A DNA stretch of 64,000 bases, from positions 49,051,980 to 49,115,979 of the forward strand of contig NC_068575.1 of assembly GCF_025698545.1 (NCBI RefSeq), given 5' to 3'. The notes below the pieces were generated by a model. The model saw nothing but the letters and a program-made list of their open reading frames with translations, did not search any database and was not told the origin of the DNA. The stretch is from Gossypium raimondii. Lineage: Eukaryota > Streptophyta > Magnoliopsida > Malvales > Malvaceae. Of this stretch, positions 59,693 to 64,000 are shown one piece after another. The first letter of the stretch is position 1. Each line of letters starts with the position of its first letter. A program made the position numbers and the translations under genes.

Positions 59693-60151
59693 TGCTGAAA
59701 TCGTACAAATTTTTACGGTTAAAAAAAAAATTTAAAAAATTTAAAATTATTTTAAAAAAAGGGGGTTAAAAGAAACTTAAGAGGAACTTAAGAGAATTTT
59801 TGAAGAAAATTGAGAGGAAATTTGAGAGAGGATTAGTTTGTGGAAAAAAAAAAGGGGTAGGGGTATCAATAGTTTTTTTTTTACCGTTGGGGGGCAACGG
59901 TCAAATTTTTGACCGTTGAGCACTCGTTTCACGCTACGTGTTGAAAGCAGTAGATTTCAAATATGAAGTTGTCGATGTGGCAAGAACTCGCTACCAAGTG
60001 GATGCGATTTCCTAGCGCGTCCCCTGACGTCGCGATGACGTGGACGCGATTTGCCGAAAAATAGACTGTTCCGGTAAATAATTAAATAATGGGCCTATTT
60101 CGATAATTTTTTAAAAAAATGGATTTTTTTGGTAAAATGTCCAAAAAGAAA

Positions 60152-60667
60152 TGTAGAGCGCAAATAAAATAAAAGGGCGAAACAAATAACTTAAAAGTTT
60201 TTGGCAAAAAAAATATATTAGATCAAAAGATAAATTGATCATTATTGTTAAAAATGTTATATATTTTATTGTTAAATGCTAATGAGGCTGTTGGAGTAAT
60301 TAGACATATACTTCATGTTGATACGTTAAAATTAATTCAAGTAAAATGAAATTTTTAACAAAAACAATGTAAAATGGATGAAATTTATTTTACGTGAAAA
60401 GACTATTTCAAACAACCAAAAATTTTATTTTTATAAAAATCAATTTATATCTTAATTTAATATACAAAATTAATTCATTCATTTTTAATAAAATACTAAT
60501 AACGGTAATAATAAAGCGAGAAGGAAAATTCATTTAGAAAATAAAAGACTGTTCTGCTTCTGAGTTTTCTCGGTATAATTAGGGTTTAAAAAGGGTTTTT
60601 GTAATCTTCTCTTTCTTGTCATCCTTGTTTTTTTTTTTTCCTGTTCAAAGAAAGAAAGAAGCTGATA
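60152..60667 (+). promoter_or_regulatory. Upstream region and telo-box of the RRP15-like gene
   Basis: AT-rich upstream DNA; the last about 130 bases look like leader. TAGGGTTT at 60580-60587 (AAACCCTA on the other strand) is a telo-box, an element frequent in plant ribosome-biogenesis promoters, with AAGGGTTT at 60591 as a possible second. A TATA-like CGGTATAATTAG overlaps. The MULE's right end is only about 0.44 kb upstream of the telo-box, so the insertion may border the promoter. Confidence 0.55.
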
Positions 60668-63194
60668 ATGACAATGGAGGAAGGCAGTTTTACAGCCGGA
60701 AAAAGGAAAAGAAATCTGGGTAAAAAGAAAGGTACCAAAGCCAAAAATAAGAAGCTCAAGATGTTGGAGGGTAAAGGAAAAAAGTTTAGAGTAAGTAAAA
60801 AAATGAGAAACCTGTTTGAGAAACGTGCCCGTGACTACAATTCTGATGACGAGGAGGAGGAGGAAAAGGAAGACACAGCGGAGGAGGCAGTTCTTCATGA
60901 TACCCGGAGAGGGCGCGGCGGAGATATTTCTTTTGAAGGAAGTGATGATTCAGAAGGAGAAGAACAAGAAGGAGGTGAAATTCAACCTGGGATTATGAGG
61001 TTTACGGAAGGTGTCAGAGCATTCAGGTTGGCATTTAAGAACATTATAAAGAGGCATGTGGCTGATGATTCATTGGCAATGCTAGTTTCTGAACTTGGGT
61101 CTTTTTCATTTCAGATAGAAAATTTTATTTTATTTTCCCAATAATTCTTTTTAAAAATTGTTACAGGGTCCTGTATTATCAGGGCATAAGCAACTTGTTG
61201 CAAAGAAGTTAGCTGAAGAAGAAGCTGAAAGGAAAGTCAAAGGAGAAGCTAAGAAAGAAAAACATTTGGTATTTGCCTTGGAATTTGCTAAATATTTTAC
61301 AATGACTGCTTGTGTTATGCTTTTTTTTAGGCTATGTGATTTTAATGTTACAGGTTGCAGAGAAAGGGCATGTGAAGCCTGCAAATTACTTGGATTCACA
61401 GGAAAAGTTTCTAATCGGTATTGCTACAAAAGGAGGTATTGTATTTTTAGACCGTATTTTCTTCTAATGTTATACATATAACTTAGTTCATTGCTTATTT
61501 CTTCTCATACTAATTTTGTTTTTTTATGTGTTGCTGGAAATTTCAGTGGTGAAGTTATTCAATGCTGTAAGTTGTTTTATGGAAGCTAAAATTTCTTTGT
61601 TGAAGTATCTTATTTTGTCTGTTAGTCTGATTGATAGTTATTACTATCCAGTCTCTGCGTAATCTTTTGTTGTTTCATATATCATGTAGGTGAATAAAGC
61701 ACAAAAGGCTCAGAAAGGATTGGACCCTTCGAGGTCTAAAGATGCAAAAGGTATATTTATATCACTACAACTATAATTTTATATTGAACATCTAAAAGCA
61801 AATTTATTGAATTTTGGGAAATGTGCAATACCCGGCTGCCATGTAAATCTTGTTCTGAATATTAGGCCTTCTTATGGGCATTTGGCATTTAAATAACTTG
61901 GAATGCTTGTTCTTGGCTTCTTGCTTAATTTCTTTCAAGTTATGTCTATGGCTAGATCAGTGAGAAAAGACATGATATACTATTATCATTTATCACCAGG
62001 CAATCTTCTCGTACATTTGTCACTCAGTGGTTCTCACCTAGAACAGCGAGCCTTTTGTATATATATTATATGCATATACGTACAAACTGTTGTCACTTTT
62101 ATCTGATCAGATGGTAGATACTTTATTCTTTCAAAAGCTTAGATTTGAAATGGTTCTTATTTATTGAAGTAAACTTCATCTTTCTCCTGTATCTGCAGCT
62201 AGTTCTAAATCTAATGGAATGGTTCTTAATTATTGGTGCTTATAGAAACTATGTTTGCTGTTTTAAGTTCTATCATGGTGTACAAATGAAAAAATTAAAT
62301 GGATTTAATAAAATATTTATGCCTTGATACCCTAGATTTAGAGCTGAGTATTATTTAGGTTCTTTATGCACGGATGTCAATTTTCATGGTACTTAACATA
62401 TGCTACTTTTAAAAGATTATGGAAAACTTTGCTTGCCCCTGGATAACCCTTAAAAGTGTGTTACTTTTAAAGTTCCAGTTTTCTGACTTTGTGGTTCATG
62501 CTTCCTGCCAGTGATAAGGAAGCGAAGGAAAGAAGCCTTCTTTTCAGAGCTAGGCAAGACATCATTGCCCGCACGTGATTCTTCCAGTAAGGTTGGTTAT
62601 TTTCTTAAGTATTTTACAAATTCCTTGCATTTGTGCTATATCTCTCCGGATATCCTTTTTTCCTTAGTACTGTTGGATGTTTTTGTGGTCTATCTACAAA
62701 ACTTTAGTATGTGTGTATCATCTTGTCAATGTTAAGCTACAAAAGAATTATCTAATTTGGCTCATAATTTGCTGGGAACGTCACATTAATTGCCTCTTTA
62801 TTTGTTATATGGATTCTGTAGATACTTTTCTGTAATTGCTTACGCAGCTTTATGACATGCAGGGTAATACATCTGATTCTAGGAATGATGAAGGACCTGC
62901 TTGGGCCCCATTGCGTGATAATTACATGCTAACAAATCCTAAATTGAAGGACTGGGATAAAATGGCGGTAAGAATGCTAATTCTTTTGATTGTTACACAA
63001 GTCATGCCCCTCTCTTTCTCTAGTAGACACCATCATTAGATTTACTCGTGAATTTTGAGTGCGGGAAGTGACTGCATGCGTTTACCTCTTCATTTTAGGT
63101 AACAAGTTCTTTTTCTGCCAATTGTTTACAGGACTCGGCAATAGTTGATGATGTTGGAATGATGTCTGAAGATAGTGGTTCAGATGATGATTGA
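60668..63194 (+). CDS. RRP15: RRP15-like ribosomal RNA processing protein (8 exons, 306 aa)
   Basis: Nucleolar factor for 60S subunit maturation. Exons: 60668-61075, 61167-61268, 61354-61435, 61547-61566, 61690-61750, 62512-62591, 62863-62967, 63132-63194; the total of 921 nt closes in frame. The N-terminus is strongly basic (GKRKRNLGKKKGTKAKNKKL), followed by acidic runs (DDEEEEEKEDTAEE). The RRP15 core is GEIQPGIMRFTEGVRAFRLA, AEEEAERKVKGEAKKEKH, KGHVKPANYLDSQEKFLIG and KRRKEAFFSELGKTS, ending SEDSGSDDD. Exon 1 must end at a GC donor (TCATTG|GCAATG) to give the usual DDSLGPVLSGHK; a weak GT nine bases later would add three residues. Exon 4 is only 20 nt. A second ATG two codons downstream (60674) could also start translation. 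Confidence 0.93.
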
Positions 63195-64000
63195 TGTCCT
63201 TTGAGGTTAAGGAGATTAAGTAGTAGTGTTCTTGCGGGCCATGGTATAACAGCTGAACCTGAATTTTTTTTTCCTTTTTCTTTACTTCTTCCCAATTTTG
63301 TGTAGTGGTCTATTTATTATTTATAAATGAATTAAACCAAGAGGAATGATTGTTCTCCATACTGCCTTAATTTGCACTCTGATCGTTCACTGCTCCATTG
63401 TTGATGCATGGAAGGAAAATATTGGAGCATAGTGAGCCTATGGATTTATTGGTTCTTTTATAGCTGATGATGATGTGTTCATCCCGGTAGTTATTGTAAT
63501 CAAACCAGATTTCCAATATGTATTTTGTTGTAGTTGTTGAAAATAATTAACGAATTTTTTATACATATCGATGTTATGTCCATGCCCTCTTATAAGAATC
63601 ACTCCTGAGGGTAATATGTCTCTTACAATTCATCAACAGGGATAAAAGTGGTATTCGCCATTATTCCTAAGGCTCTATTGCTTGGCATTGTATGATATAC
63701 CAGATTCTCGGAAGCATTGCCTTTGTTTCATGGTAAAGGGGGGTAGATACAAAAAAGAATAGAAAATGTTTTTTTTTTTTTTTTTTGTAATTTGTATAAA
63801 AGTTTACACACAATGTCCATCCAAAGTGCAAAGTGATCAAATCCAGTGCTGTACAAATCCAACCACAAAAGAGAACTACAAGTGTATATCCCTTGTCTGA
63901 CCCAGCAGGCACAATTATTTACTTTTGGCAAACAATTAAAATACTAAACTGAACTTAGAAATAGAATACCTATGCTATACATACATGTCCATCAGAAGTG
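63195..64000 (+). other. 3' UTR of the RRP15-like gene and unassigned flank
   Basis: The 3' UTR probably runs to about 63560 (AATAAT-type words near 63541). Beyond it, a run of about 20 T at 63767-63786 and short minus-strand frames (63667-63931) have no domain. The region may be the 3' UTR of a convergent gene outside the window, but this is only positional. Confidence 0.4.

Larger units (their letters stand above)
52846..60142 (+). mobile_element. Mutator-like element (MULE) with transposase and captured plant-mobile-domain gene, 7297 bp
   Basis: Both termini match for 145 bp as inverted repeats (52846-52990 and 59998-60142). They start GGGCATTTTACC / GGACATTTTACC and run through TTACCGGAA..GTCTATTTTTCGG to AAATCGC.TCCAC. 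The flanks are a perfect 9-bp duplication AAAAAGAAA (52837-52845 and 60143-60151), the Mutator hallmark. Order inside: subterminal palindrome, three 125-bp repeats, MuDR-type transposase (plus), two AT-rich direct repeats, TTTAGGG-rich minisatellite, plant-mobile-domain pseudogene (minus). Every ORF has stops, so it is not autonomous now. Confidence 0.95.

Overview
The window is plant nuclear DNA, most likely from a Malvaceae genome such as cotton (Gossypium). This is inferred from the gene content, the spliced structure of the genes, the very AT-rich intergenic DNA, and long-LTR Ty3/gypsy and Mutator families that I recognise as typical of cotton. No species marker was tested. Only three genes look intact: (1) a 14-exon chloroplast RNase E/G-like gene with an N-terminal CBM20 starch-binding domain (minus strand, 2828-10353; the spliced frame closes exactly at 999 aa); (2) an intronless RING-H2 XERICO-like E3 ligase (minus, 21723-22127) with leader introns; (3) an 8-exon RRP15-like ribosome-biogenesis gene (plus, 60668-63194, 306 aa) with a 20-nt micro-exon and a telo-box just upstream.

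Layout. 1-2827 is intergenic. 2828-10353 is the RNase E/G gene. 10760-20089 is a nested retrotransposon cluster: a decayed gypsy polyprotein tail and its 3' LTR, split by solo LTR A (12626-15845, target duplication GTGTA), then solo LTR B (17223-20084, TTCAA). 20090-23150 holds small repeats and the XERICO-like gene. 23150-28400 is AT-rich with a hAT-like element. 28401-29578 is a monoterpene-synthase-like pseudogene. 29682-37438 is a graveyard of a Copia 5' end, an LTR fragment, a PIF/Harbinger element with broken Myb-like and transposase ORFs, a LINE reverse-transcriptase/RNase H remnant on the minus strand, and a 180-bp hairpin MITE. 41734-52143 is again LTR-derived, including LTR D and solo LTR C (49474-52138, minus strand, ACTTC).

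52846-60142 is a complete but inactive Mutator-like element: 145-bp terminal inverted repeats, a perfect 9-bp target duplication, a decayed MuDR-type transposase, and a convergent captured plant-mobile-domain gene. The two genes are separated by a TTTAGGG-rich minisatellite. The RRP15-like gene follows about 0.5 kb beyond it.

The most unusual pattern is shared by four long LTRs (A, B, C, D). Each keeps a consensus splice donor (AG|GTAAGT) and, 0.7-1.3 kb later, a conserved acceptor block (CTTACTAAGC, pyrimidine-rich, TAG). Between them sits hairpin-forming sequence, tandemly arrayed in A, B and C, with unrelated unit sequence in each LTR. It looks like an LTR-internal intron whose content turns over quickly while its inverted-repeat structure persists.
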